This document shows, piece after piece, positions 37,523-49,267 of a stretch of 64,000 nucleotides of DNA (within the stretch, counting starts at the first letter, position 1; every line of letters starts with the position of its first letter). The translations under genes were made by a program, and so were the position numbers. The notes under the pieces were generated by a model. It did not search any database. It saw only the letters and a program-made list of their open reading frames with translations, and was not told the DNA's origin. Source of the stretch: Calliopsis andreniformis (lineage: Eukaryota > Arthropoda > Insecta > Hymenoptera > Andrenidae); assembly GCF_051401765.1 (NCBI RefSeq), contig NW_027480531.1, positions 1,426,001 through 1,490,000 on the forward strand, given 5' to 3'.

Positions 37523-40281
37523 GATTGAGAATTGAGGATTGAGGATTGAGAATTGAGAATTGAGGATGAGGAGCGAGGGTTGAGTATTGATGTTTGAGGT
37601 CTGAGGATTGAGGAGTGAGGATTGAGAATTTCGGATTGAGGCTTGAGGATTGTAGATTGAGGATTGGGTGTTGAGGATTGATGAATGAGGATTGAGGATT
37701 GAGGGTTGAGGATTGAGGATTGAAGACTGAGTGTTGAGGGTTGAGTGATGAGAATTGATGTTTGCGGATAGAGATCTGAAGATTGCGGATTGAGTATTCA
37801 GTATTGGAAACTGTGAATTGAGTATATTCTATTGAGGATTGAGGATTGACAACTGATTGTTGAGGACTCAGGGCTGAAGATTGAGGATTCAGGATTGAGG
37901 ATTCAGGATTGAGGTTTGAGGACTGAGGATTGAGGATTGGGTATTGGGGATTGAGGATTGAGGATTGAGGGTTGAGGATTGAGGATTGAGGATTGAGGAT
38001 TGAGGGTTGAGGGTGGAGGATTGAAGACTGAGTATTGAGGAATGAAGGTTAAGGATTGAGGATTGAGGATTGAGGATTGAAGATTGAGTATTCAGGATTG
38101 GAGATTGACGATTGAGGATTGAGGACCGAGGATTGAGGATTGAGGGTTGAAGATTGAGCATTGAGGATTGAAGATTGAGTATTGAGGATTGAAGATTGCG
38201 GATTGAGGATTGAGGATTGAAGATTGAGTATTGAGGACTGAAGATTGAGGATTGAGGATTGAGGATTGAGGATTGGGGATTGATGATTTGGGATTGGGGA
38301 TTGAGGACTGACGATTGAGGATTGAGTATTGAGGACTGAGAATTGAGGGTTGAGGATTGAAGATTGAGTATTGAGGATTGAGGATTGTTGTATTGAGGAC
38401 TGAGAATTGAGGATTGAGGATTGTAGATTGTGTATTGAGGATTGAAGATTGAGGATTGAGGATTGAGGATTGAAGATTGAGGACTGAGTGTTGAGGGTTG
38501 AGTGATGAGAATTGATGTTTGTGGATTGAGATTTGATTATTGAATATTGTGGATTGAGTATTGAACCATGAGAATTCAGGATATTCTATTGAGTATTGAG
38601 AATTGAGGATAGACGGTTGAGTATTGAGAATTGATGGTTGAGGGTTGAGTGTTGAATATTGAGGATTGAGGATTGGGGATTGAGGATTGAGGTTTGAGGA
38701 TTGTGGACTGGGGATTGAGGATTGAAGATTGAGGATTAAGGACTGAGGATTGGGGACTGAGGATCTAGGATTGGAAATTGATTATGGAGGATTGAAGATT
38801 GAGAATTGAGGATTGGGGATTGAGAATTGAGAATTAAGGATGAGGACTGAGGGTTGAGGATTGAGGTTTGAGGAATGAGGATTGAGGATTGAGTATTGAG
38901 GATTGAGGATTGAGGATTGAAGATTCAGTATTGAAGATTGAAGGTTGAGAATTGAGGATTGAGGATTGAACACTGAGCGCTGAGTGTTGAGGGTTGAGTG
39001 ATGGGAATTGATGTCTGTGGATAGAGATTTGAAGATTGCAGATTGAGTATTAAGTATTGAAAACTGTGAATTGAGGGTATTCTATTGAGGATTGAGGATT
39101 GACAACTGATTGTTGAGGACTGAGGGCTGAAGATTGAGGATTCAGGGTTGAGGATTCAGAATTGAGGTTTGAGCACTGAGGATTGAGGATTGAGGATTCA
39201 GGATTGAAGATTGAGGATTGGGTAGTGAGGATTGAAGAATGAGGATTGAGGATTGAGGATTGATGAGGATTGAGGATTGAGGATTGAAGATTGAGTATTG
39301 AGGATTGAAGATTGACGATTGAGGATTGGGAATTGAGGATTGAGGATTGAGGATTGAGGATTGAAGATTGAGTATTGAGGATTGAATGTTGAGGATTGTG
39401 GGTTGAGGTTGGGGATTGAGGATTGAGTATTGAGGATTGGGGACTGAGTGTTGAGCGTTGAGTGATGAGAATTGATGTTTGTGGATAGAGATTTGAAGAT
39501 TGCAGATTGAGTATTGAGTATTGAAAGCTGTGAATTGATGATATTCTATTAAGGATTGAGGATTGACAACTGATTGTTGAGGACTGAGGGCTGGAGATTG
39601 AGGATTCAGGATTGAGGATTCAGGATTGTGGTTTGAGGACAGAGGATTGAGGATTGAGGATTGAGTATTGAGGATTGAGAATTGAGGATTGAGGATTGAA
39701 GATTGAGGATTCAGGATTGAGTATTGAGGACTGAGGGTTGAAGATTGAGGACTGAGTGTTGAGGGTTGAGTGATGAGGATTGATGTTTGTTGTTGGAGAC
39801 TTGAAGATTGAAGATTGAGGATTGAGTATTGAAAACAGAGAATTCCGGATATTCTATTGAGTATTGAGAATTGAGGATTGAATGTTGAGGATTGTGGGTT
39901 GAGGATTGGGGATTGAGGATTGAATATTGAGGATTGTGGACTGAGTGTTGAGGGTTGAGTGATGAAAATTGATGTTTGTGGATAGAGATTTGAAGATTGC
40001 AGATTGAGTATTGAGTATTGAAAACTGTGAATTGATAATATTCTATTGAGGATTGAGGACTGACAACTGATTGTTGAGGACTGAGGGCTGAAGATTGAGG
40101 ATTCAGGATTGAGGATTCAGGATTGTGGTTTGAGGACAGAGGATTGAGGATTGAGGATTGAGTATTAAGAATTGAGAATTTCGGATTGAGGATTGAAGAT
40201 TGAGGATTGAGCATTCAGAATTGAGGTTTGAGGACTGAGGATTGAGGATTGAAGATTGAGTATTGAGGATTGAAGATAGAA
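37523..40281. repeat. Block U, copy 4 (second member of the tandem duplication)
   Basis: It repeats 34,771-37,522 with the same landmark order. The spacing becomes 2,759 bp after a gain of one heptad. Relative to 24,917-27,680 the offset is constant at 12,606 bp. Single-base differences are few in the lines I compared, for example GTGTGCGG near 25,154 against GTTTGCGG near 37,760. It then runs on into block D/E without a break. Confidence 0.88.
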
Positions 40282-42664
40282 GATTGAGGATTGAGGATTG
40301 AGGATTGAGGTTTGAGGGTTGAGGATGAGGGCTGAGTGTTGAGGGCTGAGTGATGAGAATAGATGTTTGTGGATGGAGACTTTAAGATTGAAGATTGAGG
40401 ATTGAGTATTGAAAACTGAGAATTCAGGATATTCTATTGAGTATTGAGAATTGAGGATTGATGGTTGAGTATTGAGGGTTGATGCTTGAGGGTTATGTGT
40501 TGAATATTGAGGATTGAGGATTTTAGGATTGAGGATTGAGTATTGAAGATTGAGGACTGAGGACTGAGGATTGAGTATTGAGGACTGAGGGTTGAAGTTT
40601 GAGGACTGAGTGTTGAGGGTTGAGTGATGAGAATTGATGTTTGTGGTTGGAGACATGATGATTGAAGATTGAGGATTGAGTATTGAAAACAGAGAATTCC
40701 GGATATTCTATTGAGTATTGAGAATTGAGGATTGAATGTTGAGGATTGTGGGTTGAGGATTGCAGATTGAGTATTGAGTATTGAAAACTGTGAATTGATA
40801 ATATTCTATTGAGGATTGAGGACTGGCAACTGATTGTTGAGGACTGAGGGCTGAAGATTGAGGATTCAGGATTGAGGATCCAGGATTGAGGATTCAGGAT
40901 TGAGGTTTGAGGACAGAGGATTGAGGATTGAGGATTGAGGATTGAGGACTGAGGATTGAGGATTGGAGATTGAGGATTGGGTATTGAGGATTGAACTTTG
41001 AGGATTCATGACTGTGTATTGAGTATTGAGGATTGAGGATTGAACGTTGAATATTGATGAATGAAAATCGAGGTTTGAGGATTGAGGGTTGTGGATTGAG
41101 GACGAGGACTGGGGGTTGAGTAATGATGCTTGAGGACTGAGGAATGAGGATTGAGGATTGCGAATTGAGGATTGAGGATTGAAGATTGAGGATTGGGTAT
41201 TGAGGATTGAAGAATGAGGATTGAGGGTTGAGTATTAAGGATTGAGGATTGAAGATTGGGTGTTGAGGATTGAAGATTGAGGATTGAGGATTGAAGATTG
41301 AGCATTGAGGATTGAAAATTGAGGATTGAGGGTTGAGGATTGAGGATTGAGTATTGAGGATAGAAGATTGAGGATTGGGGACTGAGGATTGAAGATTGAG
41401 GATTGAGGATTGAGGATTGAGGATTGAGGATTGAGGATTGAGGATTGAGGATTGAAGATTCAGTATTGAGGATTGACGATTGAGGATTGAGGATTGAGGA
41501 TTGAACATTGAGGACTGAGTGTTGAGGGTTGAGAATTGATGTTTGTGGATAGAGGTTTGAAGGTTGCAGATTGAGTATTGAGTGTTGAAAACTGTGAATT
41601 GAGGATATTCTCTTGAGGATTGAGGATTGACTACTGATTGTTGAGGACTGAGGGCTGAAGATTGAGGACTCAGGATTGAGGATTCAGAATTGAGGTTTGG
41701 GGACTGAGGATTGAGGATTGATGATTGAGTATTGAGGATTGAAGATTGAGGATTGAGGATTGAGGGTTGTGGATTGAGGACGAGGACTGCGGGTTGAGTA
41801 TTGATGTTTGAGGTCTGAGGATTGAGGATTGAGGATTGAGAATTGAGTATTGAGGATTGAGAATTGAAGATTGAGGATTGGGTATTGAGGATTGAGGAAT
41901 GAGGATTGAGGATTGAAGATTGCGTATTGAGGATTGAAGATTGAGGATTGAGGATTGACGATTGAAGGTTGAGGACTGAGGATTGAGGATTGAGGATTGA
42001 GTATTGAGGATAGAAGATTGAGGATTGGGGACAGAGGATTGAAGATTGAGGATTGAGGATTGAGGATTGAGGATTGAGGATTGAGGATTGAAGATTCAGT
42101 ATTGAGGATTGACGATTGAGGATTGAGGATTGAGGATTGAACATTGAGGACTGAGTGTTGAGGATTGAGAATTGATGTTTGTGGATAGAGGTTTGAAGGT
42201 TGCAGATTGAGTATTGAGTGTTGAAAACTGTGAATTGAGGATATTCGCTTGAGGATTGAGGATTGACTACTGATTGTTGAGGACTGAGGGCTGAAGATTG
42301 AGGACTCAGGATTGAGGATTCAGAATTGAGGTTTGAGGACTGAGGATTGAGGATTGAAGATTGAGTATTTAGGATTGAAGATTGAGGATTGCGGATTGTC
42401 GATTGAGGATTGAGGATGAGGGCTGAGGGTTAAGGATTGAGGTTTGAGGACTGTGGACTGAGGACTGAGGATTGAGTATTGAGGATTGAGGATTGAGGAT
42501 TGAATATTGAGGATTGGGTAGTGAGGATTGAAAAATGAGGATTGAGGATTGAGTATTGAGGATTGAGAATTGAGGATTGAGGATTGAGGATTGAGGATTG
42601 AGGATTGATGATTGAGGATTGAGGATTGAGGATTGAGGATTGAAGATTGAGCATTGAGGATTGA
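40282..42664. repeat. Block D/E, copy 3
   Basis: It matches copy 1 at 18,717 bp and copy 2 at 12,606, then 12,641 bp. It keeps the 35 bp that copy 2 has lost. It ends at the common junction string GCATTGAGGATTGA and continues with GAAGATT, unlike either other copy. Confidence 0.88.
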
Positions 42665-44538
42665 AGATTGAGGATTGAGGATTGAGGATTGAGGATTGAG
42701 TATTGAGGATAGAAGATTGAGGATTGGGGACAGAGGATTGAATATTGAGGATTGAGGATTGAGGATTGAGGATTGAGGATTAAGGATTGCGGATTGAGGA
42801 TTGAGGATTGAGAATGGAGGATTGAAGATTGTAGATTGAGTACTGAGGATTGAAGATTGAAGATTGAGGATTGAGGATTGAGGATTGAGGATTGAATATT
42901 GAGGATTGGGGACTGAGTGTTGAGGGTTCAGTGATCAGAATTGATGTTTGAGGACAGCGATTTGAAGATTGCAGATTGAGCATTGAGTAATGAAAACTGT
43001 GAATTGATGATATTCTATTGAGGATTGAGGATAGACAGCTGATTGTAGAGGACTGAGGGCTGAAGATTGAGGATTCAGGATTGAGGATTCAGGATTGAGG
43101 ATTGAGGACTGAAGATTGAGGCTTGAGGATTGAGGATTGAGGATTGAGGATTGAGGATTGAAGATTGAGGATTGAGGATTGAGGGTTGTGGATTTAGGAC
43201 GTTGACTGAGGGTTGACTATTGATGTTTGAGGTCTGAGGATTAATGATTGAGGATTGGGAATTGAGGATTGAGGATTGACGATTGAAGATTGAGGATTGG
43301 GTATTGAGGATTGAAGAATGAGGATTGAGTGTTGAGGATTGAGGATTGAGGATTGAGTATTGAGGATTGAGAATTGAGGATTGACGATTGAAGATTGAGT
43401 ATTGAGGATTGAAGATTGAGGATTGAGGATTGAGGATTGAAGATTGAGGACTGAGTGTTGAGGGTTGAGTGATGAGAATTGATGTTTGTGGATTGAGATT
43501 TGAAGATTGAAGAATGGGGATTGAGTATTGAAAACTGTGAATTGAGGATATTCTATTGAGGATTGAGGATTGACAATTGATTGTTGAGGACCGACGGCTG
43601 AAGATTGAGGATTCAGTATTGAGGAATCCGGATAGAGGTTTGAGGACTGAGGATTGAGGTTTGAGGATTGAGGATTGAGGATTGACGCTTGAAGATTGAG
43701 GATTGAGGATGGAGGATTGGAGAGAGAGGACTGAGTATTGAGGATTGAGTGTTGAGAATTGATGTTTGGGGATTGAGATTTGATTATTGAGCTTTGTGGA
43801 TTGAGTATTGAACCGTGAGAATTCAGGATATTCTATTGAGTATTGAGAATTGAGGATTGATGGTTGAGGGTTGTGTGTTGAATATTGAGGATTGAGGATT
43901 GAGGCTTGAGGATTGAGGATTGAAGATTGAGGATTGGAGATTGAGTATTGACGATTGAGGATTGAGTACTGAGGATTGAGAATTGAGGCTTGAGGATTGA
44001 GGATTGAGTATTGAGGGTTGAAGATTGAGGATTGAGGATTGAGGATTGAACATTGAGGACTGAGTGTTGATGGTTGAGTGATGAGAATTGATGTTTGTGG
44101 ATTGAGATTTGATGATTGAAGAATGGGGATTGAGTATTGGAAACAGTGAATTGAGGATATTCTATTGATGATTGAGGATTGACAATTAATTTTTGCGGAC
44201 TGAGGGCTGAAGATTGAGGATTCAGGATTGAGGATTCGGGATTGAGGTTTGAGGACTGAGAATTGACGGTTGAGTATTGAGGATTGAGTATTGAAGATTG
44301 AGGATTGATGATTGAGGATTGATGATTGAGGATTGAGGTTTGAGGATTGAGGATTGAAGATTGAATATTGAGGATTGAAGATTGAGGATTGAGGATTGTG
44401 GATTGAGGATTGAGGTTTGAGGACTGAGGATTGAGGATTGAAGATTGAGTTTTGAGGATTGAAGATTGAGGATTGCGGATTGTCGATTGAGGATTGAGGA
44501 TGAGGGCTGAGGGTTGAGGACCGAGGTTTGAGTAGAGA

Positions 44539-44556
44539 ATCCTGAGAATTCAGGAT
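44539..44556. other. Hairpin landmark, fourth copy
   Basis: ATCCTGA and TCAGGAT around GAAT, in the first unit of the 223-bp duplication of block A, copy 2. Confidence 0.68.
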
Positions 44557-44761
44557 ATGCTATTGAGTATTGGGAATTGAGGATTGATGGTTGAGTATTG
44601 ATGATTGAGGATTGAGGATTGTGGATTGAGGATTGAGGTTTGAGGACTGAGGATTGAGGATTGAAGATTGAGTTTTGAGGATTGAAGATTGAGGATTGCG
44701 GATTGTCGATTGAGGATTGAGGATGAGGGCTGAGGGTTGAGGACCGAGGTTTGAGTAGAGA

Positions 44762-44779
44762 ATCCTGAGAATTCAGGAT
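44762..44779. other. Hairpin landmark, fifth copy
   Basis: Same arms and loop in the second unit of the duplication, 223 bp after the fourth copy. Confidence 0.68.
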
Positions 44780-46660
44780 ATGCTATTGAGTATTGGGAAT
44801 TGAGGATTGATGGTTGGGTATTGATGATTGAGGATTGAGGATTGAGGATTGAGTATTGAAGATTGAGGATTGATGATTGAGGATCGATGATTGAGGATTG
44901 AGGATTGAGGATTGGTGATTGAAGATTGAGTATTGAGGATTGAAGATTGAGGATTGAGGATTGTGGATTGAGGATTGAGTATTGAGGATAGAAGATTGAG
45001 GATTGGGGACTGAGGATTGAAGATTGAGGATTGAGGATTGAGGATTGAGGATTGAGGATTGACGATTGAAGGTTCAGTATTGAGGATTGAAGATTGAGAA
45101 TTGAGGATTGAGGATTGAACATTGAGGACTGAGTGTTGAGGGTTGAGTGATGACAATTGAAGTTTGTGAATAGAGGATTGAAGATTGCAGATTGAGTATT
45201 GAGTGTTGAAATCTGTGAATTGAGGATATTCTATTGAGGATTGAGGATTGAATACTGATTGTTGAGGTCTGAGGTCTGAAGATTGAGGATTCAGGACTGA
45301 GTATTCAGGATTGATGTTTGAGGACTGAGGATTGAGTATTGAGGATTGAGGCTTGAGGATTGAAGATTGAGGATTGAGGATTGATGATTGAGGATTGAGT
45401 ATGAGGGCTGAGGGTTGAGGATTGTGATTTGAGGACTGAGGACCGAGTATTGAGAAATGAGAAGTGAGGATTGAGGATTGAGGATTGAAGATTGAGGATT
45501 GGGTATTGAGGATTGAAGAATGAGGATTGAGGTATAAGGATTGAGGATTGGGGATTAAAGATTGAGTATTGAGGATTGAAGATTGAGGATTAGAGGATTG
45601 AGGATTGAAGATTGAGGACTGAGTGCTGAGGGTTGAGTGATGAGAATAGATGTCTGTGGATGGAGACTTGAAGATTGAGGATTGAGTATTCAAAGCTGAG
45701 AATTCAGGATATTCTATTGAGTATTGAGAATTGAGCATTGATGGTTGAGTACTGAGGATTGGTGGTTGAGGGTTGTGTGTTGAATATTGAGGATTGAGGA
45801 CTTTAGGATTGAGGATTGAGTATTGAAGATTGAGGACTGAGGACTGAGGATTGAGTATTGAGGATTGAGGATTGAAGATTGAGGACTGAGTGTTGAGGGT
45901 TGAGTGATGAGTATTGATGTTTGTGGATGGAGACTTGAAGTTAGAAGATTGAGCATTGAGTATTGAAAACTGAGAATTCAGGATATTCTACTCAGTATTG
46001 AGTATTGAGGATTGAAGGTTGAGGGTTGTGTGTTGAATATTGAGGATTGAGGATTTCAGGATTGAGGATTGAGGATTGAAGGTTGAGGACTGAGTGTTGA
46101 GGGTTGAGTGACGAGAATAGATGTTTGTGGATGGAGACTTGAAGATTGAAGATTGAGGATTGAGTATTCAAAGCTGAGAATTCAGGATATTCTATTGAGT
46201 ATTGAGAATTGAGCATTGATGGTTGTGTACTGAGGATTGGTGGTTGAGGTTGTGTGTTGAATATTGAGGATTGAGGATTGGGTATTCAAGATTGAGGACT
46301 GAGGACTGAGGATTGAGTATTGAGGATTGAGGATTGAAGATTGAGGACTGAGTGTTGAGGGTTGAGTGATGAGTATTGGTGTTTGTAGATGGAGACTTGA
46401 AGATAGAAGATTGAGGATTGAGTATTGAAAACTGAGAATTCAGGATATTCTATTGAGTATTGAGAATTGAGGATTGATGGTTGAGTATTGAGGACTGAAG
46501 GTTGAGGGTTGTGTGTTGAATATTGAGGATTGAGGATTGAGGAGTGATGATAGAGGACTGGGGATTGATGATTGACGATTGAGGATTGAGGATTGAGTAT
46601 TGAGGATTGCAGATTAAGGATTGAGGATTGACGATTGAAGAATGAGGATTTAGGATTGAT

Positions 46661-49267
46661 GACTGAGGATTGAGGATTGAGAATTGAGGATTGAGGATGG
46701 AGGATGAGGACTGAGGGTTGAGGATTGAGGTTTGAGGTATGAGGATTGAGGATTGACGTTTGAGGATTGAGGATTGAGGATTGACGTTTGAGGATTGAGG
46801 ATTGAGGATTGAGTATTGAAGATTGAGGATTGATGACTGAGGATTGAAGATTGAGGATTGAGGATTGAGGATTGAGGATTGCGGATTGAGGATTGAGGTT
46901 TGAGGATTGAGGATTGAAGATTGAGGACTGAGTGTTGAGGGTTGAGTGATGAGAATTGATGTTTGTGGATTGAGATTTGAAGATTGAAGATTGGGGATTG
47001 AGTTTTGAAAACTGTGAATTGAGGATATTCTATTGAGGATTGAGGACTGACAATTGATTGTTGCGGACTGAGAGATGAAGATTGAGGATTCAGGATTGAG
47101 GATTCGGAATTGAGGTTTGAGAACCGAGGATTGAGGATTGTGGATTGAGTATTGAGGATTGAAGATTGAGTATTGAGGATTGAGAATTGAGGATTGAGGA
47201 TGGAGGATGAGGACTGAGGGATGAGGATTGAGGTTTGAGGTATGAGGATTGAGGATTGACGAATGAGGATTGAGGATCGAGGATTGAGTATTGAAGATTG
47301 AGGATTGATGACTGAGGATTGAAGATCGAGGATTGAGGATTGGGGATTGAAGATTGAGTATTGAGGATTGAAGATTGAGGATTGAGGATTGAGGATTGAA
47401 GATTGAGGACTGAGTGTTGAGGGTTGAGTGATGAGAATAGATGTTTGTAGATGGAGACTTGAAGATTGAAGATTGAGGACTGAGTATTCAAAGCTGAGAA
47501 TTCAGGATATTCTATTGAGTATTGAGAATTGAGCATTGATGGTTGAGTACTGAGGATTGGTGGTTGAGGGTTGTGTGTTGAATATTGAGGATTGAGGATT
47601 TTAGGATTGAGGATTGAGTATTGAAGATTGGGGACTGAGGACTGAGGATTCAGGATTGTGGATTGAGTATTGAGGATTGAAGAGTGAGGATTGAGGATTG
47701 AGAATTGAGGATTGAGGATGGAGGATGAGGACTGAGGGTTGAGGATTGAGGTTCGAGGTATGAGGATTGAGGATTGACGATTGAGGATTGAGGATTGAGG
47801 ATTGAGTATTGAAGATTGAGGACTGATGACTGAGGCTTGAAGATCGAGGATTGAGGATTGGGGATTGAAGATTGAGGATTGAGGATTGAAGACTGAAGAT
47901 TGAGTTTTGAGGATTGAGGATTGAGGATTGAGGACTGAGGATTGAGGATTGAGGATTGAGAATTGTGGATTGATGATTGAAGATTGGGTATTGAGGATTG
48001 AAGATTGAGAATTGAGGATTGAGGATTGAGGATTGACGATTGAGGATTGAGGATTGAGGATTGATGATCGAGGATTGGGAATTGAGGATTGACGATTGAG
48101 GGTTGAGGATTGAGCATTGAAGACTGAGGACTGAGTGTTGAGGGTTGAGTGATGTGAATTGATGTTTGTGGATTGAGATTTGAAGGTTGAAGATTGGGGA
48201 TTGAGTATTGAAAACTGTGAATTGAGGATATTCTATTGAGGATTGAGGAATGACAATTGATTGTTGCGAACTGAGGGATGAAGATTGAGGATTCAGGATA
48301 GAGGATTCGGAATTGAGGTTTGAGGACTGAGGATTGAGGATTGTGGATTGAGTATTGAGGACTGAAGATTGAGGATTGAGGATTGAGAATTGAGGATTGA
48401 GGATGCAGGATGAGGACTGAGGGTTGAGGATTGAGGTTTGAGGTATGAGGATTGAGGATTGACGATTGAGGATTGAGGATTGAGGATTGAGTATTGAAGA
48501 TTGAGGATTGATGACTGAGGATTGAAGATCGAGGATTGAGGATTGGGGATTGAAGATTGAGTATTGAGGATTGAAGATTGAGGATTGAGGATTGAGGATT
48601 GAAGATTGAGGACTGAGGATTGAAGACTGAAGATTGAGTATTGAGGTTTGAGGATTGAGGATTGAGGATTGAGGATTGAGGATTGAGGATTGAGGATTGA
48701 GGATTGATGATAGAGGATTGGGGATTGATGATTGACGATTGAGGATTGAGGATTGAGTATTGAGGATTGCAGATTGAGGATTGGGGATTGAGGATCGGAG
48801 AATGAGTATTGAGGGTTGGGGATTGAGGATTGATGACTGAGGATTGAGGATTGAGGATTGAGGATTGAGGATTGAGGATTGAGGATTGAAGATAGAGTAT
48901 TGAGGATTGTAGATTGAGGATTGAGGATTGAGGGTTGAAGATTGAGGACTGAGTGTTGAGGGTTGAGTGATGTGAATTGATGTTTGTGGATGGAGACTCG
49001 AGGATTGAAGATTGAGTATTGATGATTCAAGATTGAGGACTGAGGATTGAGGGTTGAGGATTGAGGACGAGGACTGACGGTTGAGGATTGAGGTTTGAGT
49101 ATTGAGGATTGAGGATTGAGGACTGAGGATTGAGGATTGAGGACTGAGGATTGAGAATTGAGGATGAGGATTGAAGATTGAGTATTGAGGATTGAAGATT
49201 GAGTATTGAGGATTGAGGATTGAGGATTGAGTATTGAGGATTGCAGATTGAGGATTGAGGATTGAAG
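46661..49267. repeat. Block G, copy 2 (right part)
   Basis: It matches about 31,894-34,500 at 14,767 bp with few changes: GAACCGAGG near 47,124 against GAACTGAGG, and GGACTGATG near 47,820 against GGATTGATG. Type I and type II cassettes alternate as in copy 1. After 49,267 it continues GAATGAGG, whereas copy 1 at 34,500 enters block U. Confidence 0.87.

Larger units (their letters stand above)
42665..46660. repeat. Block A, copy 2
   Basis: A 113-bp lead (42,665-42,778) resembling 9,238-9,306 is followed by block A. Differences from copy 1 are scattered, for example GATTGAC at 43,568 against GGTTGTT context near 11,712, TGGTTGGG near 44,813, and CTCAGTATT in place of TTGAGTATT near 45,990. 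It has both units of the 223-bp duplication but lacks the 496 bp. Its right part is also the beginning of block G, copy 2. Confidence 0.87.
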
